A stretch of DNA of 64,000 nucleotides from Streptomyces spongiicola (GCF_003122365.1 NZ_CP029254.1:1928501-1992500), one strand, 5' to 3'; shown: positions 40,861 to 53,541, counted from the stretch's first letter. The notes: generated by a model not told the origin, from the letters alone. Made by a program: numbers and translations.

Positions 40861-41460
40861 CCGACGGCCGGACCCGGCCTCCGGACACCCCCGGCCGACG
40901 GCGGCCGCCATGGCCCGGGGCCGGCCGACCGGCTCGTGCGGGCCCCAGCGGGGCCGACGGCCGGACCCGCGCGATCCGTCTGCCGGGTCCGGTCTGGACG
41001 GCTCCGCGGACCCCGTACGGCCGCGACGGCACCGGCCCACCCGGCAGCCGGGGGCCTGACCGGATCCCGACCGGTCACGGTCCGTCCCGGTAATCCCCCA
41101 CCGCGGTCCCGGGCGGGGCCCGGTGCGGTCGGCACCCGGCCGGCCATCGACAGCCCGCCGGCCCGCCCGGCGCCCCCCAGCGACCGCGGGACCGGCGGGA
41201 CCGGCGGAGCTGGACGACCAGGAGGCCTGGGGCACATGGGACACCTGGGACGCCGGGAGACCAGCCCGTGCCCGGTTGCCGCCAGGTGCCCGTCATACGC
41301 CGTCGCACTCGGCGAAAGGCCGTGGGGCCGGACGCCATCCGGCGTCCGGCCCCACGGCCTCAGTCCCCCACGGCCTCAGTCCCACGCGGCCTCAGTCCCA
41401 CGCGGTCTCGGTCCCACCCGACCCCACCCGACCCCGGTCGCGCGGTGTCGCCCCGCGGTG
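40861..41460. other. 600-bp noncoding gap 3' of secA
   Basis: No gene is supported. It contains the strong secA hairpin (41317-41360) and, between it and the secA stop, a run of repeats of CACGGCCTCAGTCC and CACCCGACCC. Confidence 0.6.
41317..41360 (-). terminator. secA terminator, perfect 20-bp stem
   Basis: Arms at 41317-41336 and 41341-41360 are exact reverse complements (AGGCCGTGGGGCCGGACGCC in the left arm), with an ATCC loop. It lies 100 nt downstream of the secA stop. No T-run. Confidence 0.82.
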
Positions 41461-44277
<2,817 letters not shown>

Positions 44278-44514
44278 TGAGGTTGGTCTCCTTGCCGGTC
44301 GGGCCTGGCACTGGGTCGTGTGGACACGGGCACGGGCACGGCAGGTGGACCCCACCGCATCGGCCATCGTAAGCGAGGACGGCGCCGGGCCGGGAGAGCC
44401 GCAGTACGGCGGGGGCGACTGCCGCGTGTCAGGAGAACGCACCGACGACCAGGAAAGTGCCGCCGATCCCGAAAAGTGTTCGCGGCACCGACTCGGAGTG
44501 ACCAGAATTCGGCC

Positions 44515-45087
44515 ATGGAGCCCATCACCCTCACCACGGACCGGCTGCGGCTGAGCCCGTTCGCCCCGGGCGACGCCGAAGAGGTCCGCGCCGCGTGCCA
44601 GGACCCCGACATCCAGCGCTGGATCCCGGTCCCCTCACCGTACGAATTGCGGCACGCCGAGGAGTTCGTCGAGGTCACCGTGCCCACCGGCTGGCGCGAC
44701 GACACGGAGTACACCCTGTCCGCGCGTCCGCGTGGCGGAGGCTCCCTCATCGCCTCCGCGAGCCTGCACCACCCCCGCTCGGGCTCCTGGGAGATCGGCT
44801 TCTGGACGGCGAAGGAGCAGCGGGGCCGGGGCTATGCGACCGAGGTGACGCTCGCCATGGCGCGCTGGGCGTTCACACGGCTGGACTGCGCCCGGCTGGA
44901 GTGGCGCGCCGAAGTGGGCAACACGGGCTCGCTCGCCGTCGCGGAGAAGGCGGGATTCACCGTCGAGGGCGTCCAGCGCTCCGGCTTCCACCACCGGGGC
45001 ACCCTGCGGGACTGCCGGGTCGCCTCCCTGCTTCCCTCGGACCTGGGGCTGCCGAGCCCGGTCCCCTACCTCCCGGCGAGGGGGTGA
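44515..45087 (+). CDS. GNAT N-acetyltransferase (RimJ/RimL-like)
   Basis: A 190-aa acetyltransferase. The beginning [18 protein letters not shown] and the acetyl-CoA loop region [19 protein letters not shown], with the following [21 protein letters not shown], are classic GNAT type 3 features. Substrate unknown: family members acetylate ribosomal proteins, antibiotics or other amines. ATG at 44515; the open frame extends upstream but is not supported. No strong ribosome-binding site is visible. Confidence 0.9.
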   Translation: MEPITLTTDRLRLSPFAPGDAEEVRAACQDPDIQRWIPVPSPYELRHAEEFVEVTVPTGWRDDTEYTLSARPRGGGSLIASASLHHPRSGSWEIGFWTAKEQRGRGYATEVTLAMARWAFTRLDCARLEWRAEVGNTGSLAVAEKAGFTVEGVQRSGFHHRGTLRDCRVASLLPSDLGLPSPVPYLPARG

Positions 45088-45386
45088 CGCGCTGCCGCCG
45101 CGGCACGGCGTACGCCACCCGGGCGCGGGCCGCGCTGCCGTGCCCGGGGGCTCCTCTACCGCTCCGGCGCGTCCGCTCCGGGGCGCCCCACCGGAGCGGG
45201 CAGCCGGCGGCCCGGTCCGTACCGGCGTTGACGCCGGGGCTGCCGTCAGCCCCGGCGTCAGCGCCGGTGCCGGTGCCCGTGTCAGCGCCGGTGCCGGTGC
45301 TCGTGTCAGCGTCGATGCCGGTGCTCGTGCCGGTGCCGGTGCTCGTGTCAGTGCCGGTGTCAGTGCCGCACCCTAGGGTGCGGAGC
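45088..45386. other. Repeat-rich spacer before the YcaQ-type gene
   Basis: About 300 bp without a gene. From 45240 to 45372 it is an imperfect array of GCCGGTGCTCGTGTCAGC-like units (hexamers GCCGGT, GCTCGT, GTCAGC). The promoter of the next gene must lie within or beside it. Confidence 0.55.
45240..45372. repeat. Imperfect 18-bp repeat array
   Basis: Seven to eight units built from GCCGGTGC, TCGTGTCAGC and GTGTCAGT blocks end 14 nt before the YcaQ-type start codon, so the array is almost certainly part of its 5' region. Confidence 0.8.
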
Positions 45387-46550
45387 ATGAACACCGCGCC
45401 GCCCGCCGTTGCCGAACTGTCCGCCGACGAGGCCCGCCGTATCGCGCTGCGGGCCCAGGGGTTCCTCGGCGCCCCCGACCGCAGGGGCGGTGTGCGGGGA
45501 GTCCTGCGCCACCTCGGCGCCGTGCAGTTGGACACGATCTCGGTACTGGCCCGCTCGCACGAACTGATCCCCTATGCCCGGCTGGGGGCCGTCGGCCGCA
45601 GGTCGGTCGAGAGCGCGTACTGGGCCGAGGGGCGCGCCTTTGAGTACTGGTCCCACGCGGCCTGCATACTCCCGGTCGAGGAATGGCCCCACTTCGCCTT
45701 CCGCCGCCGCGCCTACCGCGCGCGTCCGCAGTGGTACCACGACCTGCCGGACGGGGCGTACGAGAGGGTGCTCGGCCGGTTGCGCGCCGAGGGCCCGCTG
45801 ACCGCCACCGAACTGGGCGGGGCGAAGAACGGCGGCGTCTGGTGGGACTGGTCGGAGACCAAGGTCGCCGTCGAGCGGGCACTGATGTACGGCGAGGTGG
45901 TGTGCACGGAGCGGCGCGGCTGGAAGCGGGTGTACGACCTCGCCGAGCGCGCCATCCCCGACGCCCTGCTCCATGACGACCTGGACGACCTGGAGTGTCT
46001 GCGCCGGCTGGTGCGGCTGGCCGGACAGGCGCTGGGCGTGGGCACCCGAGCGGACATCGCGGACTACCACCGGCTGAGGGGCGAGCAGTTCGACACGGTG
46101 GTCGAGGGCTCCGGACTGGTGCCGGTCCGCGTCGAGGGCTGGGAGAAGCCGGCGTGGGCCGATCCCGCCGCGCTCGGGACGGAGCCGCGCGGCCGGCACC
46201 GGACGACGCTGCTCTCGCCGTTCGACTCCCTGGTCTGGGAGCGGGCCCGGACCGAGCGGATCTTCGGCTTCAGCCATCGCCTGGAGGCATACGTGCCGAA
46301 GCCGAAGCGTGTGCACGGCTATTTCGCGATGCCGCTGCTGTCCGGCGGGCGACTGCTGGGGCGGGTCGATCCCGCGCGGGAGGGGACCGCCCTGGTCGCC
46401 AGGCAGGTCTCGCTGGAAACGCCGAGGGCGGTCCGGCCGATGGCTCGGGCGCTGCTGGAGGCGGCGCAGTGGGTCGGGTGCGACACGGTCCGCGTGGAGC
46501 GGGTGGACCGCCCGGAGCTGGCGGCGCCGCTGATCGCCGCCCTCGGCTGA
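45387..46550 (+). CDS. YcaQ/AlkX-type DNA glycosylase (winged-helix HTH_42)
   Basis: A 387-aa HTH_42 protein. This superfamily includes AlkZ, which unhooks DNA crosslinks made by azinomycin, and E. coli YcaQ. The catalytic segment here is AVQLDTISVLARSHEL, a Q-x-D motif; as I recall, QxD marks the YcaQ-like branch and QxQ the AlkZ branch, so a housekeeping crosslink-repair role is favoured over self-resistance. Other family parts are AYWAEGRAFEYWSHAACILP and a C-terminal winged-helix region (LLSPFDSLVWER). ATG at 45387. Convergent with the response regulator, 10 nt apart. Confidence 0.88.
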   Translation: MNTAPPAVAELSADEARRIALRAQGFLGAPDRRGGVRGVLRHLGAVQLDTISVLARSHELIPYARLGAVGRRSVESAYWAEGRAFEYWSHAACILPVEEWPHFAFRRRAYRARPQWYHDLPDGAYERVLGRLRAEGPLTATELGGAKNGGVWWDWSETKVAVERALMYGEVVCTERRGWKRVYDLAERAIPDALLHDDLDDLECLRRLVRLAGQALGVGTRADIADYHRLRGEQFDTVVEGSGLVPVRVEGWEKPAWADPAALGTEPRGRHRTTLLSPFDSLVWERARTERIFGFSHRLEAYVPKPKRVHGYFAMPLLSGGRLLGRVDPAREGTALVARQVSLETPRAVRPMARALLEAAQWVGCDTVRVERVDRPELAAPLIAALG

Positions 46551-46560
46551 AGCGGCACGC

Positions 46561-47304
46561 TCAGCGGATCTCGAGGATCTTCTCGCGCATGGCATAGACC
46601 ACCGCTTCCATCCTGGAGTGCAGCTGGAGCTTCTCCAGGATGTTGCGGACGTGGTTCTTCACCGTGTTCTCGGAGATGAACAACTCCTTGGCGATGTCCC
46701 GGTTGTTCATGCCGGTAGCCACCAGCTTGAGAACCTCCAGCTCCCGGTCGGTCAGCCGGGGCGCGGGCACCAGCCGCCGCTCGTCGGTGCGCTGGATCAT
46801 CGACTTGAACTCGGTGAGCAGCTTGGACGCCATCGAGGGGCTGATCTGCGACTGCCCGTCGGCCACCGCGCGGATCGCGGTCGCCACCTCGTCGGTGGAG
46901 ATCTCCTTGAGGAGGTAGCCGGTGGCTCCGGCCTTGATCGCCTCGTAGAGGTCCGCCTCCTCGTCGCTGATCGTCAGCATGATGATCTTCGCGCTGGGGG
47001 CGACCTCCTTGATGGAGGTGCATGCCTCGATACCGCCGCGCCTCGGCATGCGCACGTCCATCAGGACGATGTCCGGCAGCAGGTCTGCCGCCTTGTCGAC
47101 GGCCTCCGCGCCGTCTCCGGCCTCACCGACGACCTGGATGTCCTCCTCCTGGGCGAGGACGATCTCCAGCCCGCGGCGGAAGAGGGCGTGGTCGTCCACG
47201 ACGAGCACCCGGATCGGCTCCTCGCGGCGCCCGTCCCGGTTGCCGTCCTCGCCGGCGGCTCCGGCGTCTCCCACCCGGTGCACCGGGCCGAAGCTGTCCG
47301 CCAT
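46561..47304 (-). CDS. Orphan NarL/FixJ-type response regulator
   Basis: A 247-aa two-component response regulator. Receiver: VLVVDDHALFRRGLEIV and phospho-acceptor in DIVLMDVRMP. Output: LuxR-type HTH LTDRELEVLKLVATGMNNRDIA with ISENTVKNHVRNILEKL. No kinase gene is adjacent, so its partner is unknown. The N-terminal 30 residues before the receiver are Gly/Asp-rich and non-conserved, but GGGGGAGG in front of the ATG at 47304 supports this start. It is separated from hpf by a terminator. Confidence 0.93.
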   Translation of the reverse strand: MADSFGPVHRVGDAGAAGEDGNRDGRREEPIRVLVVDDHALFRRGLEIVLAQEEDIQVVGEAGDGAEAVDKAADLLPDIVLMDVRMPRRGGIEACTSIKEVAPSAKIIMLTISDEEADLYEAIKAGATGYLLKEISTDEVATAIRAVADGQSQISPSMASKLLTEFKSMIQRTDERRLVPAPRLTDRELEVLKLVATGMNNRDIAKELFISENTVKNHVRNILEKLQLHSRMEAVVYAMREKILEIR

Positions 47305-47440
47305 CGTTCCTCCCCCTGAGGCCGTGGCCTGCGTTGGTCTGCGGTCCACCAACAGCGGTCCACAGCGCACCGGTTGGCTCGGGTGGCCATGATTCCATGC
47401 CCACGCGGCGGCGGGGGCGATCCCGCGACGACACAGGACA

Positions 47441-47470
47441 CCCCTGGGAGCGCACAGGCGCTCCCAGGGG
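47441..47470 (-). terminator. hpf terminator
   Basis: CCCCTGGGAGCG and CGCTCCCAGGGG form a 12-bp perfect stem around CACAGG, about 20 nt after the hpf stop. Confidence 0.8.
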
Positions 47471-47488
47471 CACCGCGGAATGACGGGG

Positions 47489-48178
47489 TCAGCCGCCGAG
47501 CGCACCACCGGCGCCACTCGACTCGCCTCCGGCGAGGGGGTCGGTCCTCAGGTGGATGACACCGTAGTCATAGGCGTGCCGCCGGTAGACGACACTGGGC
47601 TCCTTGGTCTCGGAGTCGACGAAGAGATAGAAGTCGTGCCCGACCAGCTCCATCTCGTAGAGCGCCTGGTCGAGCGTCATCGGGGCGGCGACGTGGGTCT
47701 TCTCCCGGACCACCAGGGGCCCTTCGCCCCGCACCTCGAGCGGGCCCATCCGGGTCGTGGGGACCTCGTCCGGGGATTCCTCGGTGACGGGCTCACCACT
47801 CCCGTTCAACCGGGCCACGCCCGGCACGACATCGGCGACCTCCGCCGCGGACAGCCGCCCGTTGCCCCTGCGCGTGTGGCGCTTGTCGTGCTGCTTGCGG
47901 AGCCGGGCCTCCAGCTTCGCCGTGGCCAGGTCGAGCGCTGCGTACGGGTCGCCTGCCGCTGCCTCCGCCCGGATCACCGGGCCGCGTGAAAGAAGTGTGA
48001 TCTCCACGCGGTCGGAACGGTCGGCCTGCCGCGGGTTGTGCTCCTTGGACACCTCGACGTCGAGGCTGATCACCTTGCCGTCGAGCTTCTGGATCTTGTC
48101 CAGCTTCAGCTTCTCGGCCACGTGCTTGCGGAACCGCTCGGGCACCTCGGTCTTGCGGCCCTTGACGACGATGTCCAC
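47489..48178 (-). CDS. hpf: Long-form ribosome hibernation promoting factor
   Basis: A 229-aa protein of the long HPF class that joins 70S ribosomes into inactive 100S dimers in stationary phase or stress. N-terminal ribosome-binding domain (MDIVVKGRKTEVPERFRKHV, given up to residue 20) covers about 1-100. The C-terminal dimerisation domain lies at about 165-225 (MTLDQALYEMELVGHDFYLF, YRRHAYDYGVIHLR). GTG start with CGGAG upstream. In M. tuberculosis the corresponding gene also sits between secA1 and the comF-lpqB-mtr genes. Confidence 0.95.
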   Translation of the reverse strand: MDIVVKGRKTEVPERFRKHVAEKLKLDKIQKLDGKVISLDVEVSKEHNPRQADRSDRVEITLLSRGPVIRAEAAAGDPYAALDLATAKLEARLRKQHDKRHTRRGNGRLSAAEVADVVPGVARLNGSGEPVTEESPDEVPTTRMGPLEVRGEGPLVVREKTHVAAPMTLDQALYEMELVGHDFYLFVDSETKEPSVVYRRHAYDYGVIHLRTDPLAGGESSGAGGALGG

Positions 48179-48508
48179 GCAGAACTCCGTTCCCGGATCA
48201 CTCCGCCGTTCAGTTGCGGAGCATCTCCCTTTTGCACCAGGCGCCGGTCAGCACCGGAGCCTCGGACTTGGCGACTTTCACCTCCTCCTCCCCCATGGGC
48301 GAGATCGCCACCCCACCGATATCAAAGATCTGGGTTACTTCAGAGAACACCTGACCGCAACTCGGCCATGTATTCGGCGAAGGAGAGCGTTCACCGGCCC
48401 TCACCCCCGAACATAGCTCGCCGGGACCCCTGTCGGCACCCGCTACCAGCGCGTACGTCCATTCGTCGCCCTCCCTCTCTCACTAGCTGCAACGTTGAAA
48501 CGGCCCTG
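48179..48508. other. hpf upstream region
   Basis: A 330-bp gap between the comF stop and hpf start. GC drops around 48240-48390, as expected for a regulated promoter. A 64-codon minus-strand frame (48210-48404) is open but has no ribosome-binding site or recognised relatives. Confidence 0.5.
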
Positions 48509-49345
48509 TCAGTTCCGGGCCGATGCCCGGTCGATACCCGGCCGATGCCCGGCCGATCTCCGACCGCCGTACGACTGTGCTGTACGACCGCGGTCCGGCT
48601 GATGGCGCGGCGGGTACCCGGCCTGCACCGGGCCGGTCTCCCACGGCAGAGGCGGCGCGGCGACCACGGCGGCACACATCCGGGTGGATTCGAGGAAACG
48701 TCCCGGGAATGCGGCACGCAGTGCCCGCGCCGCCTCCGCAAGCGAGGCTCCCGTAGTCATCACATCGTCCACCAGCACGGTTCTGCACGCGCCGAGAGAC
48801 CGCCCGTCGAACGGGACAGCCTCCAGCGCCCCGGCCATGTTGTCCAGCCGCTCCCGGGCCGTGAGGCCCGACTGGTCGGCCACCCGCCGACTGTGGCGCA
48901 GCGCCGGGACGGCCCTGGCGTACGTCCCCGCGCGCCGCAGCGCCAGGGCCGCCGCGACGGCGATCCGCCGCACCGGGTCATGCCCCCGGGCCCGTACCGA
49001 CCGCCGCGCCGACGGCACCGGTACGAGCAGCAGCGGTCCCGGCGCCCCACGCCCGTGCAGCGACGCGGCACCGGCGGCCCCCGCCAGCGCCGCGCCCAGC
49101 GGACCGGCCAGAGCCAGCGCGCCCCGTTCCTTGTGGGCCAGCAGGACGGACCGCACCACTCCCTCGTACCGCGCGGCCGAATACACCACGGGCAGGTCCG
49201 CGGGCTCGGGCCACGGCCGCGTCCGCGCCGGCGGCCCCGCCAGCTCCGCCGCGCAGCCCTCGCACAGCGGCGTACGGGACCGTCCGCAGCCCGCGCACAC
49301 CGCGGGGAGCACCAGCCCCGAGATCTCGCCCCACCACCACCTCAT
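48509..49345 (-). CDS. comF: ComF-family phosphoribosyltransferase
   Basis: A 278-aa ComF-like protein. An N-terminal zinc finger (CAGCGRSRTPLCEGC) is followed by a phosphoribosyltransferase fold with the PRPP loop VLVDDVMTTGAS near residue 210. In naturally competent bacteria ComF aids DNA uptake; in Streptomyces its role is unclear. The last 45 residues are a non-conserved tail. ATG at 49345 (MRWWWGEISGLVLPAVC). It is in the conserved hpf-comF-lpqB order of actinobacteria. Confidence 0.9.
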   Translation of the reverse strand: MRWWWGEISGLVLPAVCAGCGRSRTPLCEGCAAELAGPPARTRPWPEPADLPVVYSAARYEGVVRSVLLAHKERGALALAGPLGAALAGAAGAASLHGRGAPGPLLLVPVPSARRSVRARGHDPVRRIAVAAALALRRAGTYARAVPALRHSRRVADQSGLTARERLDNMAGALEAVPFDGRSLGACRTVLVDDVMTTGASLAEAARALRAAFPGRFLESTRMCAAVVAAPPLPWETGPVQAGYPPRHQPDRGRTAQSYGGRRSAGHRPGIDRASARN

Positions 49346-49669
49346 GACCACCACTGTGCCCGGCCGGCGGCGGACACGGGCCAAGGCTGTGGACAACCCG
49401 GAAGGACCGTGGAAATCCCGGCGTGGGAGAAGCCCGCACCGGCCCCGCCGACCCCGGTCGCAGCCAGACCCGGCCACCGACCCGCACTCACCGGAATCAC
49501 CGGAACCCCCGGCACCCGTCGGCACCGTGCGGGCACTGAACGGCACCGACCGGCCCTGGCGGCACTCAGCGCCGCTGGTCGGCCCTGACAGGCCCGGATG
49601 AACCCTGATCGCTGATAGGGCCTGATGAGCCCTGACAAGCACCGCCCGGCAGCGGACGAGTACGGCCCC
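49346..49669. other. Spacer between lpqB and comF
   Basis: A 324-bp gap with no supported gene. Several short direct repeats (GGCACCGACCGG, CCCTGAC/CCCTGAT) occur near 49530-49640. No perfect hairpin was found, so it is unclear whether lpqB and comF are co-transcribed. Confidence 0.45.
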
Positions 49670-51508
49670 TCAGCCCGGATAGACCGGCCACGTCCCCTTC
49701 TCGACCATCGTCTGCCAGTTCGCGTTCGGCATCAGCCGCACCAGCCCGTCATCCGACACAGCGACCAGGAGCTGCTCCTCGTCCTCCGTGGCGGCCACCG
49801 CCGACACCTTGTTGAGGCCCGGAAGCCCGCCCGCCGGTGTGAGGGAGCCGTCCGTCTGGACGTAGCGCACCTGCTGCACACCGCCGGTCTCCTTGCCGAC
49901 CACCACCAGACGGCTCGGTCCCGCCCAGGACAGGGCGGTCACCGACTCCAGGCGCGGCGCCGCCGCCCGGAGCTCCACCACGGACACGGTCGTCGTGCCG
50001 TCGGCGTCCGTGCGCCGCTCGACCCGCCCGATCTCCAGAGTGCTCTTGCCGTCCTCGGACAGGAGCAGCGCCATGCGCACCCCGTCGGCGGAGACCCGCA
50101 GCGACTCGATCCGCGCGCCGTCGAGCCCCTCGACCGCGACCGGCTGTGCCGGACCCTTGCCGCCGGTGAAGCGCAGCAGCCTGGGGTCGGCAGGGTCGCG
50201 GTCCGCGACCCACAGGTCGTTCCGGTCCCAGGCCGGCGCCGAGAACCGGTCGGCCGCCAGGGGTGCGTCGCTCCGCGCCAGCGGCGCGGCCAGGGGCTCG
50301 TCCGAGACGATCGACGCGGCGTACAGGAACCTGCCGTCCTGCGAGACCGCCGCGGCCCGGTGCAGACCCCGTGCCACGGCCACCGTGCCGATCTTCAGCT
50401 GGCCGTCGCCGAACGGGCCGCGGACCTCCGTCTCGTCGACGGTCTTCGGCTTCGTCCCGACCACGGCCATCCGGTGGTCGCTGTCGACGAAGTACACGTT
50501 GGAACTCGGCGACTGCCTCTCCAGGGCGTACGCGTCCGCCTGATCGGCGGTGAGCACGCACAGCGGGGAGCCGTCGGCCCGCTGGAGCCGCACCTGCTCG
50601 ACGCGGGGTGCCGCCAGCTCGCGCAGGGTGAGGAGCATCTGCGTCGCCAGCCGCTTGCACAGCGTCCCGCCGATGTTCGACGCCCTGTCGTTGAGCGGCA
50701 CCCTCAGTTCGCCCTGGTCGTCGGGCGTCAGGGAGGTGGTCCCCTTCTTCAGTCCGGCGCCCGCGGGGAGCGGTGAGTCCACCACCGGCGCCAGCCAGTG
50801 CGCGGGACCCTCGAACAGCGCCGAGACCGCCTGGGCGGCCGGATCCATCCGGGTCATCGGGTCCTGCCGCTGCCGGATGTACACCGGGTCCGCGACCACC
50901 GTGTTCTGTCCCGACGCCCAGTAGTACTTGTTGACGGACAGATGGTTGCGCAGGAAGTCGCTCTCGCCGAGCACCAGCCCCTGGGGTGCCGCGTCGATGC
51001 GCCACTCCCTGCCCTTGCCGTCCGCCGTGTTCTGCCGGACGAGGCGCAGCGCGCCGCCGTACTGCGCGGGCACGACCGACTTGTACTCGTGCCGGTCGAC
51101 CGTCGCGATCAGCTCGCCGGACAGCGCGTAGGTCAGCTCCTCGCCCTCCTCACTGCCGGGCGGGACCGACGACTCGGGGGCCTCGGTCAGCACGGTCGTG
51201 AGCGCCTCGGGCCGCCACTTCCCGGTCCACTGCTCCGTGAGGTACTTCCTGGCCGTCGCATAGCCGGGATCGTCGCTGGTCATGGCCTCCAGGAAGCCGT
51301 CGACGATCTCCTGCGGGCGGGCTCCGTCACGCGGGGGGACGGCGTACACCCGCACCTGCGAGTCCGCGCCCTTCGTGGCCCTCACCTGCTCCACGTCGCC
51401 GCTGTCCGGCATCGACGCGCACCCGGCCAGCACGAATCCGGCGCAGACGAGTAGCGCCCAGACCCGTGCGGCGCGTCCGTGTCCGTACCGGTGCCCCTCA
51501 GCGCCCAC
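49670..51508 (-). CDS. lpqB: Lipoprotein LpqB, partner of MtrB
   Basis: A 612-aa lipoprotein. The signal peptide ends in lipobox LAGC (about residue 29), so it is anchored on the outer face of the membrane. It has the GerMN-like domain in the first half and a beta-propeller-like LpqB C-terminal domain (VSVVELRAAAPRLESVTALSW, shown in part). In mycobacteria LpqB binds MtrB's sensor domain and tunes MtrA phosphorylation. The GTG at 51508 overlaps the mtrB end by 11 nt, so translation is coupled. Confidence 0.96.
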   Translation of the reverse strand: MGAEGHRYGHGRAARVWALLVCAGFVLAGCASMPDSGDVEQVRATKGADSQVRVYAVPPRDGARPQEIVDGFLEAMTSDDPGYATARKYLTEQWTGKWRPEALTTVLTEAPESSVPPGSEEGEELTYALSGELIATVDRHEYKSVVPAQYGGALRLVRQNTADGKGREWRIDAAPQGLVLGESDFLRNHLSVNKYYWASGQNTVVADPVYIRQRQDPMTRMDPAAQAVSALFEGPAHWLAPVVDSPLPAGAGLKKGTTSLTPDDQGELRVPLNDRASNIGGTLCKRLATQMLLTLRELAAPRVEQVRLQRADGSPLCVLTADQADAYALERQSPSSNVYFVDSDHRMAVVGTKPKTVDETEVRGPFGDGQLKIGTVAVARGLHRAAAVSQDGRFLYAASIVSDEPLAAPLARSDAPLAADRFSAPAWDRNDLWVADRDPADPRLLRFTGGKGPAQPVAVEGLDGARIESLRVSADGVRMALLLSEDGKSTLEIGRVERRTDADGTTTVSVVELRAAAPRLESVTALSWAGPSRLVVVGKETGGVQQVRYVQTDGSLTPAGGLPGLNKVSAVAATEDEEQLLVAVSDDGLVRLMPNANWQTMVEKGTWPVYPG

Positions 51509-53540
51509 GCGTGGTGTCCTCCCGCTCCGAAACCAGTCCCGGGACGGATTCCGCCGCCCCGCCCTCCCCCTGCCGCTGCGACACCGGGCGGGCCACCACA
51601 CGGGCCCCGCTGCCGGGCAGCGCAGCCGGGTCCACCGCCGCCGACGGCGGGGTGTGCGGCGGCACCGCGGACCGGGCCGGAATGGCCAGACCCGGCCGCT
51701 GCGCACCGGCCTGCGACGGCACCGTCGACAGCCGCAGTGCGCGGTCGTTCGCCGCGTCCGCGGCGGCACGCTCGCGCGCACGCCGGGAGTCCTCCGGCTC
51801 CAGGGGTATCGGCGATCCCCGCAGCGGCTCGTCCGCCGTGCGCGGCAGGGTCAGCCGGAACTGCGAGCCGCCGCCCGGCTCTCCCCAGGCCTGCAGCCAA
51901 CCGCCGTGGAGCCGCGCGTCCTCCACCGCGATGGACAGGCCGAGACCCGTGCCGCCCGTGGTGCGCGCCCGGGCCGGATCGGCCCGCCAGAAGCGGTTGA
52001 ACACCCGGGTCGCCTCGCCCGGCTTCAGCCCGACGCCGTAGTCGCGCACGGCCACGGCGACCGCACCGCCCGCGGACGCCATCCGCACCACCACGTCGCG
52101 GCCCTCGCCGTGCTCCACCGCGTTCACCACGAGGTTGCGCAGCACCCGCTCGATCCGCCGGGCGTCGGCCTCGGCCACCACCGGCTGCTCGTCGCCGACG
52201 ATCCGGATCCGGCTGCCCTTGCGCTCCGCCAGCGGCTCGGCGCCGCCGATCACCCGGTGCACCACCTCGCGCAGGTCTATCGCCTCGGCCTCGAGAGCCG
52301 CCGCGCCCGCGTCGAACCTGCTGATCTCCAGCAGATCGGCCAGCAGCGACTCGAACCGGTCCAACTGGTCGGCGAGCAGTTCCGCGGAGCGTGCCGTCGC
52401 GGGGTCGAAGTCACTCCGTGCCTCGTGGATGAGGTCCGCCGCCATCCGCACCGTCGTCAGCGGCGTACGCAGCTCGTGCGACACGTCGGAGACGAAGCGG
52501 CGCTGCATCCGCGAGAGCTCCTCCAACTGCTGGATCTTGTGCTGCAGGTTCTGGGCCATCTTGTTGAACGCCTCGCCGAGCCGGGCGATGTCGTCCTCAC
52601 CGGTGACCTTCATGCGCTCCTGGAGCCGCCCGGCGGACAGGCGCTCGGCGATGCCCGCGGCCATCCGGACGGGCGTGACGACCTGCCGCACCACCAGCCA
52701 CGCGATGGCCCCGAGCAGGACGACCACGAACAACCCCGCCGTCGCCAGCGTGCCCTTGACCAGACTCAGCGACTCCTCCTCCTGTGTGAGGGGGAAGAAG
52801 TAGTACAGCTCGTACGAGTAGCCCGCGACGTCGCTGAGCCGCTTGCCGACGACCAGACCGGCCTCGGGCTCCTTGGGAACCGAGTACTTGATCTTGACGT
52901 AGGTCTGGAACGTGCCCGTCCCCTGCGCGACCGAGTTGCGCAGCGCCTGGGGAACGCTTGTCACGTCCACGTCCCCGGACGCCCGCGGGGCCCGGCTCAT
53001 CCCCGCGTCGTCGGAGTCCGGGCTGAGCGCCACCACGTGGTACGCGCCCTGTCCACCACTGGCGAGCTGCTTCACCAGCTCGGACCGCCAGTTCACGGAG
53101 CCACGGCTGGGCCTGCCGTCCGTGGCGTCGCCGTCCTGGCCGTCAAGGGCGGAAACCCCGCTCGCCTTCTCCTGCGCGGCAGCGAAACCACCCGCGGCCT
53201 GGCTCAGGGCGGCCTGCTCCTTGGCGTCCAGCAGGCCGTTGCGGACCTGACCGATGACGACGAGGCCGAGCAGCAGCACCACGCCCAGTGACATCAGCAG
53301 CGTGCCGGCGACCACGCGCAACTGGATGTTCCGCCGCCACAGCCGAACGGCCGGCAGCAGCGGACGCCTGATCCAGCGCACGACGAGCCGGAGCACCGGC
53401 CCGCCCGGCGCCCCCTCCGGCAGCAGCCGGCCGCCGGGGAACAGCCGGCCGAGACGCGAGGACCCGTGCCCGGGCCCGGCAGCCCGCCCCGTACGGACTC
53501 CCGGCCCCCCGGGCTGCGGAGCAGCGCTGCCCACGGTCAT
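51498..53540 (-). CDS. mtrB: Sensor histidine kinase MtrB
   Basis: A 680-aa membrane histidine kinase. Two transmembrane segments (about residues 75-97 and 262-285) flank an extracytoplasmic sensor domain. A HAMP domain, the H-box FVSDVSHELRTPLTTVRM, N-box LRNLVVNAVEHG and G-boxes DYGVGL and GGTGLGLSI follow. It phosphorylates MtrA. The C-terminal 110 residues are a Pro/Ala-rich tail not seen in mycobacterial MtrB. ATG starts 1 nt after the mtrA stop. In Streptomyces MtrAB links development with antibiotic production. Confidence 0.97.
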   Translation of the reverse strand: MTVGSAAPQPGGPGVRTGRAAGPGHGSSRLGRLFPGGRLLPEGAPGGPVLRLVVRWIRRPLLPAVRLWRRNIQLRVVAGTLLMSLGVVLLLGLVVIGQVRNGLLDAKEQAALSQAAGGFAAAQEKASGVSALDGQDGDATDGRPSRGSVNWRSELVKQLASGGQGAYHVVALSPDSDDAGMSRAPRASGDVDVTSVPQALRNSVAQGTGTFQTYVKIKYSVPKEPEAGLVVGKRLSDVAGYSYELYYFFPLTQEEESLSLVKGTLATAGLFVVVLLGAIAWLVVRQVVTPVRMAAGIAERLSAGRLQERMKVTGEDDIARLGEAFNKMAQNLQHKIQQLEELSRMQRRFVSDVSHELRTPLTTVRMAADLIHEARSDFDPATARSAELLADQLDRFESLLADLLEISRFDAGAAALEAEAIDLREVVHRVIGGAEPLAERKGSRIRIVGDEQPVVAEADARRIERVLRNLVVNAVEHGEGRDVVVRMASAGGAVAVAVRDYGVGLKPGEATRVFNRFWRADPARARTTGGTGLGLSIAVEDARLHGGWLQAWGEPGGGSQFRLTLPRTADEPLRGSPIPLEPEDSRRARERAAADAANDRALRLSTVPSQAGAQRPGLAIPARSAVPPHTPPSAAVDPAALPGSGARVVARPVSQRQGEGGAAESVPGLVSEREDTTRGR

Positions 53541-53541
53541 G

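Noticed and set aside
48210..48404. A 64-codon minus-strand frame upstream of hpf
   Set aside because: No ribosome-binding site and no recognisable relatives; it lies in the low-GC promoter/leader of hpf. It could be revisited with ribosome profiling.
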